This document shows positions 56,824 through 64,000 of a DNA stretch of 64,000 nucleotides, piece by piece; the stretch's first letter is position 1; the number at the start of each line of letters is the position of its first letter. The notes under the pieces are model-generated. The model was not told the DNA's origin, did not search any database, and was given only the letters and a program-made list of their open reading frames with translations. Source of the DNA: Bacteroidota bacterium (GTDB taxonomy: Bacteria; Bacteroidota; Bacteroidia; Chitinophagales; LD1); assembly GCA_016722375.1 (NCBI GenBank), contig JADKJG010000001.1:248001-312000 (forward strand), read 5' to 3'. Both the position numbers and the translations under genes were made by a program.

Positions 56824-57067
56824 TTGTATAAAACACAAAGAAAAGGAGCTACTTTTCTAAAAAAAGGAGCTACTCTACAAAGAAAAGTACCTACTTTTCT
56901 AAAAAAAGGAGCTACTTTACAAAGAAAAGGAGCTACTTCTCAAAGAAAAGGAGCTACTCTACAAAGAAAAGTACCTACTTCTCAAAGAAAAGGAGCTACT
57001 CTACAAAGAAAAGTACCTACTCCTCGAAGAAAAGGAGCCACCCCACGAAGAAAAGGAGCTACTTTGT
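56824..57067. repeat. 21-bp tandem array E (about 11 units)
   Basis: AAAGGAGCTACTCTACAAAG and variants. GGAGCT or GTACCT recurs at 56845, 56866, 56887 and so on to 57055 in exact 21-bp steps. Units with GGAGCTAC partly alternate with GTACCTAC, and CTACAAAGA partly alternates with TTCTAAAAA. The A-rich part falls once every 21 bp, that is every two helical turns. A forward frame encodes RKGATLQ heptads, but its start lies in unrelated sequence and it shows no protein-like flanks. It lies between divergent purK and the SMR gene. Confidence 0.93.
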
Positions 57068-57152
57068 TTTGGATGGTGTCTAGTTTTCAAATATAATAGC
57101 ATAACTAAGGGCACCATGCAGCTACTCGCATTATGATTGTTAATGAGGATCA

Positions 57153-57248
57153 TTAGGCCTCTTCTGAAAATCATCCATTTGTCTCCCTTTGAAGGGAGTG
57201 ATGAGGGAGGTCATTAAAACAAATCTGATTTTCCGAAGAGGTCTATTA
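57153..57248. repeat. Palindromic ~95-bp element, possibly MITE-like
   Basis: The left arm CCTCTTCTGAAAATC...ATTTGT and, on the opposite strand of the right arm, CCTCTTCGGAAAATC...ATTTGT form imperfect inverted repeats of about 25 bp. Inside is a second hairpin, CTCCCTT-TGA-AAGGGAG. There is no gene inside. The form fits a small nonautonomous mobile element or a folded RNA leader just before the SMR gene. Confidence 0.5.
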
Positions 57249-57304
57249 TATTTATTTTTCAATGGCGGAATTAACCGTTGGTAACAACAAATAAATTTAA
57301 AGAG

Positions 57305-57631
57305 ATGAATTGGATTGTTTTAATTATTGCAGGCCTGTTTGAAGCCGCCTTTGCTTTTTGTTTGGGGAAAGCAAAAGGAACAACGGGAACCGAAATGTAT
57401 TTGTGGTATGCGGGTTTTCTAGTTGCGCTGAGTATCAGCATGGGGCTTTTAATTAAAGCAACTCAAACCTTGCCTATCGGAACGGCCTATGCCGTATGGA
57501 CAGGAATTGGCGCCGTGGGAACCGTTTTGATAGGAATTTATGTATTTAAAGAACCCGCCACCGTCCTGAGGCTTCTGTTCCTTGCCACTTTGATAGGTTC
57601 TATTGTAGGACTAAAAACCGTTGCTCACTAA
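57305..57631 (+). CDS. SMR-family small multidrug/guanidinium exporter (SugE/Gdx-like)
   Basis: 108 residues from the ATG at 57305; a longer frame to 57278 is possible. Four membrane helices, with the SMR glutamate in AGLFEAAFAFC near residue 13 and the signature LPIGTAYAVWTGIGAVGTVL. IGTAYAVWTGIGAVGT is closer to the SugE/Gdx branch (guanidinium export) than to EmrE. No guanidine riboswitch was recognised in the leader; the palindromic element lies there instead. The gene stands alone rather than in the usual paired SMR arrangement. Confidence 0.85.
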   Translation: MNWIVLIIAGLFEAAFAFCLGKAKGTTGTEMYLWYAGFLVALSISMGLLIKATQTLPIGTAYAVWTGIGAVGTVLIGIYVFKEPATVLRLLFLATLIGSIVGLKTVAH

Positions 57632-57717
57632 AATTAAAAAAAGCCTTTTGTCCTAATGGATTGTTTCATTCATTAACCATAGCTGACAGAAATCATATCA
57701 ACCATAACGAATCAAAT

Positions 57718-57725
57718 TATCTTTG
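57718..57725 (+). promoter_or_regulatory. Possible -7 element before the DUF2231-like gene
   Basis: TATCTTTG fits TAnnTTTG 15 bp before the ATG at 57741, which would give a very short leader. No clear -33 TTG. Confidence 0.3.
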
Positions 57726-57740
57726 CAAAAAGCAACTTTA

Positions 57741-58226
57741 ATGAATCCAACACATCTTCATTTATTGATAAACCATCTGCCTATATTTGGTTCGCTTTTC
57801 GGCGGCCTTGTTTTGGCTTATGGGCTGTGGGCTAAAAGCAATCAGACAAAAATCGCGGCTTACTATCTTCTTATCATTTCTTCCATCGGGGCGGTGATTG
57901 CTTATGTGTCGGGAGACGCTGCCGAAGATGTCGTTGAGAATATACCGGGCATTTCCAAAGCTATTCTTGACCAACACGAGGATGCCTCTGTCTTTGCGCT
58001 GGCTGCTTTGATTATTTTGGGTATCGTGTCGCTTGTTGGTTTGTTTTTGACCATCAAGAATTTATCATTTGTACGGCAGATTGCTTTCGTAACGCTTTTT
58101 ATTTCGCTTATCAGTTTCGGGATTATAGCCAGGGTTGGTTATTTGGGTGGGCAAATAAGACATACTGAGATTAACTCACCGCCAGCAACGCCCCAACAAG
58201 AAGGAGTGAAACAACATAACCATTGA
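57741..58226 (+). CDS. DUF2231-like four-helix membrane protein
   Basis: 161 residues from the ATG at 57741 (MNPTHLHLL); an upstream frame to 57723 is less likely. Four membrane segments. The features HLHLLINHLPIFGSLFG, IAYVSGDAAEDVVENIPG and DQHEDASVFALAALI match DUF2231-type proteins, whose conserved His residues (NHLP, QHED) suggest a metal or heme site. The C-terminus is His-rich (KQHNH). Function unknown. Confidence 0.7.
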   Translation: MNPTHLHLLINHLPIFGSLFGGLVLAYGLWAKSNQTKIAAYYLLIISSIGAVIAYVSGDAAEDVVENIPGISKAILDQHEDASVFALAALIILGIVSLVGLFLTIKNLSFVRQIAFVTLFISLISFGIIARVGYLGGQIRHTEINSPPATPQQEGVKQHNH

Positions 58227-58278
58227 ACGTAAGCCGAGTAGGTTATAAATGAGATAACAAATCAACTTTTATAACGCA

Positions 58279-58692
58279 ATGAAAAACATAGTTCGCTATT
58301 TATCAGCAGTTGTTCTATTAGGGTTTGGACTTATAACCTTGTTTTTAAGTACCTCAATAATTCTTGACCTTTTTGATATTAGAGCCAAAGAAGGCAACTA
58401 TGTTTTGTTTATTGTTTGGGCAAACTTTATCTGTAGCATTCTCTATCTGTTTTCGGGATATGGTTTTATCAAAACAAAAAAATGGACCACTCCTTTATTG
58501 GGAATCGCTTCAGCTTTACTCATAGTCTCCTTCATCGCGTTGATTGTTTACATTAATAACGGTGGTGTTTACGAAACAAAAACCGTGTTTGCCATGATTT
58601 TTAGAATCGGGGTGACTTTAGCTATTACGCTGTCCGCTTACTTCATCATTTCCAGAAGTCCAACAAACGGAGAGAGGGTAGCCGCTGGATAG
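58279..58692 (+). CDS. Four-helix membrane protein, function unknown
   Basis: 137 residues with four hydrophobic segments (SAVVLLGFGLITLFLSTSII; VLFIVWANFICSILYLFSGY; LLGIASALLIVSFIALIVYI; MIFRIGVTLAITLSAYFII) and a short charged tail. I recognise no family. Same strand as the DUF2231-like gene with a ~50-bp gap, so they may be co-transcribed. Confidence 0.6.
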   Translation: MKNIVRYLSAVVLLGFGLITLFLSTSIILDLFDIRAKEGNYVLFIVWANFICSILYLFSGYGFIKTKKWTTPLLGIASALLIVSFIALIVYINNGGVYETKTVFAMIFRIGVTLAITLSAYFIISRSPTNGERVAAG

Positions 58693-58738
58693 AGCAATCT
58701 GCTTCTTAGCCTTTAACGCTGTATAACTTTCAAATGGA

Positions 58739-58778
58739 CTGGCGGCTCAGACCGTGTCGCCAACCAGCGGTTTTTTTT
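58739..58778 (+). terminator. Possible terminator before the biosynthetic cluster
   Basis: TGGCG ... CGCCA stem (with CTGG/CCAG as an alternative) followed by a run of T at 58771-58778. The stem is short, so the call is tentative. Confidence 0.4.
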
Positions 58779-58850
58779 ACCCAACTAACTTCTCACATTA
58801 TACCATGATAAAAGTCAACATTCAAGGAGGAAAAACTTTCGGGAAGCGAT

Positions 58851-58858
58851 TATATTTG
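58851..58858 (+). promoter_or_regulatory. -7 element before the halogenase-like gene
   Basis: TATATTTG matches TAnnTTTG exactly, 29 bp before the ATG at 58888. It could drive the cluster that follows. No good -33 TTG is visible. Confidence 0.45.
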
Positions 58859-58887
58859 TCGCTCACATAATCCAATTTATTTTTTCT

Positions 58888-60564
58888 ATGCAGCGAAACT
58901 ATGACGTGATTATCCTCGGAGGAGGATTGGCCGGACTTACCCTTTCAATACAACTAAAACTGAGCAAACCTGATATTAAAATATTGGTGCTCGAACGCCG
59001 CAAGACTGCCGCACCCGAAGCAGCACACAAGGTGGGCGAGTCCACGGTGGAACTGGGCAGCCATTACCTGCGCGAAGTTTGCGGGCTGAAAGATTATCTC
59101 GAAAAGCACGAACTGCCGAAATACGGATTGCGTTTCTTCTTTAAGAGCAATACCAAAGAAGACATCGCCTCTCGCGTGGAACTTGGTCCCCGCAAATGGC
59201 TTTATACCCCGAGCCATCAACTGGATCGCGGCACCCTCGAAAACCATCTGATGGAAAAATCAAAAGAGATGGGTTGCGAAGTGATGATAGATGCAACGGT
59301 GAAAGATGTAGCGTTTGGAAAGGAAAAAAGCAGCGTAACCTATAAACATAAAGGCGAAGAATATACCGCCACCGGTCGCTGGGTGGCCGATGCCAGCGGT
59401 CGTGGCAGTGTGTTGAAGCGTAAACTGGGATTTGAAAAACCGATGGAACACCATGCCGATGCCGTATGGTGGAGGTTGAAGGGCGTGGTGGATATCACCA
59501 ACTGGAGCGACAACGAAGAGTGGAGAAACTATCCCGAAGTGAAGTTGCGCTATCTCAGCACGGTTCACTTTCTGGACAAAGGATATTGGGTTTGGGTGAT
59601 TCCTTTGGGAACCAAAAACACCAGTATCGGCATCGTCGCCGATCCGGCGTTCCATCCGCTCGAAACTTATGATACGTATGAAAAGGCATTAGAATGGTTG
59701 AAGGTGAATGAGCCTTTGTGTTACAAAATGCTGGAGCCTGAAACACCGAACAAGTTAGATTTCATGCGCCTGAAACACTATGCGCACGACACCGGTAGAG
59801 CCTATGATGGCGTAGATCGTTGGGGTGTTGTGGGCGAAGCCGCCGCATTTCTTGATCCCTTCTATTCTCCCGGCACGGACTTTATCGCCATGAGCAACAC
59901 CTGGCTCGGCGATTTAATTATCCGGGAATTGAATGGAGAAGATGTGGGCTTCCGCGCAGAAATCTACGAACAAACCTATCTCAACTTTGTGAAAAGCTGG
60001 ATTCCTATCTATAAAGATAAGTATCAGTTGATGGGCCATACGCAGGTTATGAGCACCAAGATTCTATGGGATTGGGCGATCTATTGGGCAATTCCTTCTT
60101 TGCTCTTCACCAACAAAGGCATGACCGATTTGCAAGTATTGAAGCAGTTGTTCTCGGCCTCTGATAGTTTGGGAAAGAAATTCGGACAACTTCATGAACA
60201 GATGCAAAAGCTATTCCTTGATTGGGCACCTTATGATCAAGAAATATTTTCTCACCGCTTTATTGATCCGGTAGATTTGAATTGCATGTTGGATTTTCAA
60301 CACGGCATCCGAACACAACATGGCGACAAGCTGATGGAGCAGATTGCGAAGAACATGGATATTCTTGAAAAAGTAGCAGCAGAAATATTCCGTCGCGTCA
60401 GCAATCATGCCAAAGGAACACCGCTTGATATGCCCGTGGATCCTTACCTAATGGACCTGAACGCCGAAGAAAACAAAACCAATGGCAGAGCCATATTGCC
60501 CGATGAAGCGACGAAGCGCGACATTGATGTATTATGGTTTTATGGAAAAAAGGAGCTGGCGTGA
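58888..60564 (+). CDS. Flavin-dependent halogenase-like / FAD monooxygenase
   Basis: 558 residues. The FAD motif GGGLAG is at 11-16. KVGESTVELGSHYL has the conserved Lys seen in tryptophan-halogenase-type enzymes, and WVWVIP at 234-239 is the halogenase WxWxIP signature. ADASGRGSVL and GVVGEAAAFLDPFYSPGTDF are further family features. Such enzymes chlorinate or oxidise aromatic carbons; chlorinated flexirubin pigments are known from related bacteria. It opens the cluster and overlaps the next gene, so coupled expression is likely. The real reaction (halogenation or hydroxylation) cannot be decided from sequence. Confidence 0.8.
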   Translation: MQRNYDVIILGGGLAGLTLSIQLKLSKPDIKILVLERRKTAAPEAAHKVGESTVELGSHYLREVCGLKDYLEKHELPKYGLRFFFKSNTKEDIASRVELGPRKWLYTPSHQLDRGTLENHLMEKSKEMGCEVMIDATVKDVAFGKEKSSVTYKHKGEEYTATGRWVADASGRGSVLKRKLGFEKPMEHHADAVWWRLKGVVDITNWSDNEEWRNYPEVKLRYLSTVHFLDKGYWVWVIPLGTKNTSIGIVADPAFHPLETYDTYEKALEWLKVNEPLCYKMLEPETPNKLDFMRLKHYAHDTGRAYDGVDRWGVVGEAAAFLDPFYSPGTDFIAMSNTWLGDLIIRELNGEDVGFRAEIYEQTYLNFVKSWIPIYKDKYQLMGHTQVMSTKILWDWAIYWAIPSLLFTNKGMTDLQVLKQLFSASDSLGKKFGQLHEQMQKLFLDWAPYDQEIFSHRFIDPVDLNCMLDFQHGIRTQHGDKLMEQIAKNMDILEKVAAEIFRRVSNHAKGTPLDMPVDPYLMDLNAEENKTNGRAILPDEATKRDIDVLWFYGKKELA

Positions 60565-61412
60565 ACGTGGCTACCGACAGGGTAAAACACAAAATGGAAA
60601 ATATCCAGCATATTTTCCGCGAAGTGCAGGATAGCTTTCCCGAAACCTATCTGCTTCAGGAACTGACAGAAAGGCTGGATGCTTATGAGCAGGAGTTCCG
60701 TTCGGTGGCTTATGAAGCGGCTTCCATGTGTATTGCTTTGAAGGCCTTTCCCTCTTGGCAAGAGTTCTTGAAATTTGCAGATGACAAACACCAAACGCAA
60801 ATACATATCGGGTTGGGTTGGGCACTTGCCAACCAATCTACAGACCCTACGGATTATTTAGCCCGTACTGCACCCATGTCGCGCTATCGCGTGATGGATG
60901 GATATGGTTATTATGAAGGGATTTTCCGCAAGCGAAAAAGTATCCTCAACCAAGAACGATTAGTGCTAAAGGATGAAACCGCGTTGAAAACCTATGATCA
61001 GGGATTGGGTAGAAGTATCTGGTATTTGAATCAAGGTGATTGGGAGCAAACCATGAAAACCCTGAATACTTTTTCGGAAAAACGGAAAAACGATCTATTC
61101 AGAGGATTGGGAATTGCCATCACCTATGTAGGAGGAATGGGGGTGAATATCCTCAACGAGATGCGCTCTTCTTCCGGAATTTACCAAACACAAATGGCCA
61201 CCGGTGCAGCGATGGCAGTAGTCAGTCGTCATACTGCGGGATATATACCGGAAGATACGCAGCACATTTGTCGTGCATGGTTCAGCCAAGATTCAAAAGA
61301 GATTATGAAGGAAAATGAATTGATAAAATGCGATTTGGATTTAACCAAAGATGATGCCTACGAAAAGTGGATTCAGCGCCTTGAAGGGAGTATCGTGTCT
61401 AAATATTTATAA
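60561..61412 (+). CDS. DUF1702 family protein
   Basis: About 283 residues using a GTG at 60561, which overlaps the TGA of the halogenase-like gene by 4 bp. Other in-frame starts are the ATGs at 60534 and 60594. DUF1702 features: AYEAASMCIAL, IHIGLGWALAN, RYRVMDGYGYYEGIF, YDQGLGRSIWYLNQG, LFRGLGIAITYVGG, QMATGAAMAVVSRHTAGY. The family occurs in natural-product clusters, including enediyne loci, with no proven reaction. Placed here between a flavoenzyme and a ketosynthase, it is likely part of the pathway. Confidence 0.78.
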   Translation: MNVATDRVKHKMENIQHIFREVQDSFPETYLLQELTERLDAYEQEFRSVAYEAASMCIALKAFPSWQEFLKFADDKHQTQIHIGLGWALANQSTDPTDYLARTAPMSRYRVMDGYGYYEGIFRKRKSILNQERLVLKDETALKTYDQGLGRSIWYLNQGDWEQTMKTLNTFSEKRKNDLFRGLGIAITYVGGMGVNILNEMRSSSGIYQTQMATGAAMAVVSRHTAGYIPEDTQHICRAWFSQDSKEIMKENELIKCDLDLTKDDAYEKWIQRLEGSIVSKYL

Positions 61413-61486
61413 AATTGTTTTGTTTCATTGAATAGTTATGTTAGTTCGCACTCGAAAAAATGAAGAACCTATTATCAAATTGAATT

Positions 61487-62635
61487 ATGTCATCGAAGGA
61501 AGTATATATTAACCGCACCGCACACTTTTTGCCGAATAATCCTGTTTCAAACGATGAAATAGAGACTTATTTGGGCCTGATCAACGGCAAAACATCCAAA
61601 ACCAAGAATCTGATTTTGAGAAGTAACGGAATCGTAAGGAGGTTCTATGCCTTAGACAAAAACGGAAAAACAACCCACACCAATGCACAGTTGGCTTCCC
61701 TTGCCATTCGCGAACTATTTAAAGAGAACCCTGAAGAATTACAAGATATTGAACTGCTGGCCTGCGGCACTTCATCACCAGACCAAATCATGCCCTCACA
61801 CGGGGTGATGGTGCATGGCTGGCTTCCCGAAACAGACGCCATTGAAGTCATTACGCCTTCCGGCAATTGCTGCACGGGGCTTCACGCCATGAAGTATGCT
61901 TATCTGTCTATCAAATCTGGCGAAATACAAAAGGCGGTGTCCACCGGTTCAGAGCGCACCTCACCACTGATGTGTGCGTCTATGTTTTCAGAAGAAGCTA
62001 AAAAGTTAGAGGCACTTATAGAAAACCCATATATCGCTTTTGAAAAAGATTTTCTGCGCTGGATGCTTTCTGACGGCGCGGGTGCATTTTTTCTGACCGA
62101 CAAAAAGAACGACAAAGGATTATCGCTGCGCATCGAATGGATGGAGTGTTCCTCCTTCGCTCATAAATTAAAACCTTGCATGTATCAGGGTTGCGATAAA
62201 CTTCCCGACGGAACTTTGCAGAGCTATATGGAATATATGCCCGACGAGATTGCCGGCAAATCCATCCTCGCCATGAAACAGGATGTGAAACTGCTAGACG
62301 AACACATTATTGAATTAGGCTACCAAACCCTGAAAAGTATCATTGACAAGAAGGAAATAGACATCTCTTCCCTTTCTTGGTTCCTGCCGCATATCTCCAG
62401 CGAGTTTTTCAGAAAAAAAATTGCTGCCAAATTAGAAGAAAAAGGGATTAGTATTCCACGTGAAAAATGGTTCACCAATTTGTCCTCTGTTGGAAACATC
62501 GGCGCCGGTTCCATTTATGTCATGGTGGATGAGTTGTTCAAAGCCAACCGCCTCAAGGCAGGAGAAAAAATCCTTTTGATGGTACCGGAGAGCTCACGCT
62601 TCTCCTATGTCTATGCCTTGCTGACCGTCTGTTAA
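61487..62635 (+). CDS. DarB-like beta-ketoacyl-ACP synthase III
   Basis: 382 residues with a thiolase fold. The catalytic triad is visible: C129 (PSGNCCTGLHAM), H302 (FLPHISSEF) and N337 (VGNIGAGS). CGTSSPDQIMPSH, FEKDFLRWMLSDGAGA and EKWFTNLSSVGN follow the Bacteroidota KAS III group that includes DarB, which condenses acyl chains in dialkylresorcinol and flexirubin synthesis. A cyclase partner (DarA) is not in the window and may lie to the right. It starts 74 bp after the DUF1702 gene. Confidence 0.85.
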   Translation: MSSKEVYINRTAHFLPNNPVSNDEIETYLGLINGKTSKTKNLILRSNGIVRRFYALDKNGKTTHTNAQLASLAIRELFKENPEELQDIELLACGTSSPDQIMPSHGVMVHGWLPETDAIEVITPSGNCCTGLHAMKYAYLSIKSGEIQKAVSTGSERTSPLMCASMFSEEAKKLEALIENPYIAFEKDFLRWMLSDGAGAFFLTDKKNDKGLSLRIEWMECSSFAHKLKPCMYQGCDKLPDGTLQSYMEYMPDEIAGKSILAMKQDVKLLDEHIIELGYQTLKSIIDKKEIDISSLSWFLPHISSEFFRKKIAAKLEEKGISIPREKWFTNLSSVGNIGAGSIYVMVDELFKANRLKAGEKILLMVPESSRFSYVYALLTVC

Positions 62636-62749
62636 ATAATATAGAACACAGATGATGCGGTCCCGTACGGACAAAACCTGATTCTAAAATTTAAGCAGAT
62701 ATTTGTCCGCGCCTATCTGTTGCATTCGCGTTAGCAGCGTTCCATTCCT

Positions 62750-63151
62750 ATGAAAAAAGAAGAAATACCACAAGACCACAGCGCGCTCGAAAAGTTCACC
62801 AAAGAAGTATGTTATGCGGTGGATGATTCAGGCAATTATACCGTTGGACTCAGCACCGGCTGGCAGGTAAAGGCCGACGCACTCGGCATCACCTGGGAAG
62901 AAGCACAAGAGCGCGTGGCGCAGGCACGACAAAAGGTAGAGAAAGGAGAAGCCAGCCCCCTCCTATTTTTCATCGAATTAAACATGATGGATATTTCTTT
63001 GGTGGCCTCCTACACCGGCTTCTGGCAATGGACGGTCAAGCGACATCTGAAGCCATCCGTTTTCAAAAACCTTTCTGAAGAGAAGTTGCAGAAATATGCG
63101 GAGGTTTTCGACGTAAGCGTTGAAAGCCTCAAAAAGATGAAGCCCGAATGA
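62750..63151 (+). CDS. Small protein of unknown function in the biosynthetic cluster
   Basis: 133 residues, probably cytoplasmic. The N-terminal half is acidic and mixed (KFTKEVCYAVDDSGNY, GLSTGWQVKADALGIT). The C-terminal half is helical and may be HTH-like (MMDISLVASYTGFWQWTVKRH ... YAEVFDVSVESLKKM). I recognise no named family. Its TGA overlaps the ATG of the BtrH-like gene (ATGA), so the two are translationally coupled. It could be a regulator or a cluster-specific partner. Confidence 0.6.
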   Translation: MKKEEIPQDHSALEKFTKEVCYAVDDSGNYTVGLSTGWQVKADALGITWEEAQERVAQARQKVEKGEASPLLFFIELNMMDISLVASYTGFWQWTVKRHLKPSVFKNLSEEKLQKYAEVFDVSVESLKKMKPE

Positions 63152-63429
63152 AAATTGATTATCAGCACATTCAGGCAGCGCATTGCGAAAACGGAGTGAC
63201 CACCAATTTACTTCGCCATGCGGGTATGCACCAAATGACCGAACCGCTTGCTTTTGGTATCGGTTCAGGTATCTTTTACATCCACATTCCTTTTCTGAAA
63301 ATAAATAACGGTCCCGCAATTTCCTTTCGCACCATGCCCGGATATATTTTCGACCGCACTTGTAAGGCGCTGGGAGTTACAGTAGTCAGAAAAAATTTAG
63401 CTCACACGAGAAAGCACAACAGTTTTTAG
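63148..63429 (+). CDS. BtrH-like acyltransferase-family protein, N-terminal part (frameshifted)
   Basis: 93 residues from ATG 63148 containing the BtrH N-terminal hallmark: HCENGVTTNLLRHAG with the Cys/His pair, then EPLAFGIGSGIFYIHIPF. The frame stops at 63429, but the coding sequence clearly continues in the -1 frame after AAAAAATTT at 63390-63398. BtrH-type enzymes transfer acyl groups from ACP, for example in butirosin assembly. Here it follows a ketosynthase, so it may release or transfer the acyl product. Confidence 0.78.
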   Translation: MKIDYQHIQAAHCENGVTTNLLRHAGMHQMTEPLAFGIGSGIFYIHIPFLKINNGPAISFRTMPGYIFDRTCKALGVTVVRKNLAHTRKHNSF

Positions 63430-64000
63430 ATGAACGCATTGCCGCCAACCAACCGGTAGGATGCCAAGTGGGCGTATATTACCTCACCTACTTTCCCAAA
63501 GAGTTCCGCTTTCACTTCAATGCGCACAATCTCGTCGTGTATGGGAAGGAGGGTGACAACTACCTAATCAGCGATCCGGTGATGGAAACCGTTACTACTT
63601 TAAGCAGCCATGATTTAGACCGGGTTCGTTTTGCACAAGGTCCTTTAGCCCCCAAGGGACAAATTTATTATCCGAAGGATGTAAAAGAAGTGAGCGAAGA
63701 AAGAATCCGCAAGGCCATCATCAAAGGCATTAAACACGCCTCTTGGTTCATGACCGAAACACCGGTGCCGATTCTCGGCATCGCCGGTATCCGCTTCACC
63801 GCCGGGCGCATCAGAACATGGCGCGAAAGCCTCGGCGTGCGCAAAGGAGGTATCTACCTCGCGCAGTTAGTCCGCATGGGCGAAGAAATAGGTACCGGTG
63901 GCGCCGGCTTCCGTTTTGTCTATGCCGCCTTCTTGCAACAGGCGCACGCATATATTTCCAACGATCAACTTTTAGCATCCTCCAAAGAGTTCACCGCTAT
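63393..64000 (+). CDS. BtrH-like protein, C-terminal part, cut by the window edge
   Basis: Continues the frame broken at 63390-63398: SSHEKAQQFLDERIAANQPV, then GVYYLTYFPKEFRFHFNAH (residues on from the break), NYLISDPVMETVTTLSSHDL and KGGIYLAQLVRMGEEIGTGG. These match the C-terminal DUF4872-type part of BtrH-like proteins. It has no start of its own and no stop before 64000. With one more A in the run, the two parts would form one protein of about 285 residues so far. Confidence 0.75.

Noticed and set aside
56803..57096. 97-codon gene with RKGATLQ heptads in array E
   Set aside because: Explained by the 21-bp period. The start lies in unrelated sequence and the tail is not conserved-looking.

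Overview
The window reads as a chromosomal segment of a Bacteroidota bacterium, most likely a Chitinophagales/Sphingobacteriales-type lineage. Several secreted proteins end in a type IX secretion (T9SS) sorting domain of the YPNP...GVYFIR type. TAnnTTTG-type promoter elements occur before some genes. Genes such as a YitT transporter, MnmD, PyrR, a TonB receptor with a CarboxypepD-like N-terminus and WG-repeat proteins fit the same phylum. The lineage call is inference from protein families; no 16S gene is present.

Layout. 0-9.6 kb: start of an M1 peptidase (cut by the edge), metallophosphoesterase, TerB-like protein, a collagen-like GPT-repeat surface protein, a T9SS-exported DUF1028 protein directly abutting mnmD, a ferredoxin-NADP-reductase-like protein and an aldo/keto reductase. 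9.7-22.8 kb: three large T9SS surface proteins (SBBP beta-propeller, PKD/Ig-like, beta-helix-like) and a YitT protein. 22.8-24.3 kb: a decayed IS5-type insertion sequence. 24.4-29 kb: housekeeping metabolism (rocD, pyrB, pyrR, SWIB protein, hutI). 29.4-32.9 kb: an AT-rich DpnII-like restriction-modification island with an attached DUF3883 protein. 33.5-40.1 kb: a giant repeat protein built of about sixteen copies of a 90-residue unit. 40.2-48.8 kb: tRNA-Arg, groES-groEL, lplA, SPOR protein, galM-like epimerase, clpS, SCP2 and WG proteins. 48.8-54 kb: a heme-type iron uptake locus (TonB receptor, hmuTUV). 54-58.7 kb: SIMPL, purK, an SMR transporter and small membrane proteins. 58.9 kb to the end: the start of a probable aryl-polyene/dialkylresorcinol/flexirubin-like biosynthetic cluster (halogenase-like flavoenzyme, DUF1702, DarB-like ketosynthase, small protein, BtrH-like acyltransferase), running off the right edge.

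The most unusual signal lies outside the genes. Five separate intergenic spacers each carry a degenerate tandem array of about 9-13 units. The period is 21 bp (or 42 bp made of two different 21-bp halves), yet the unit sequences are unrelated between arrays. They occur between convergent as well as divergent genes and do not look protein-coding. They look like one recurring class of noncoding element defined by its period rather than its sequence.

Several otherwise intact genes are broken by single-base changes, mostly in short homopolymers (beta-helix protein, giant repeat protein, lplA, BtrH). This suggests residual sequencing or assembly error more than true decay. The SBBP gene and the IS transposase appear damaged in a different way.
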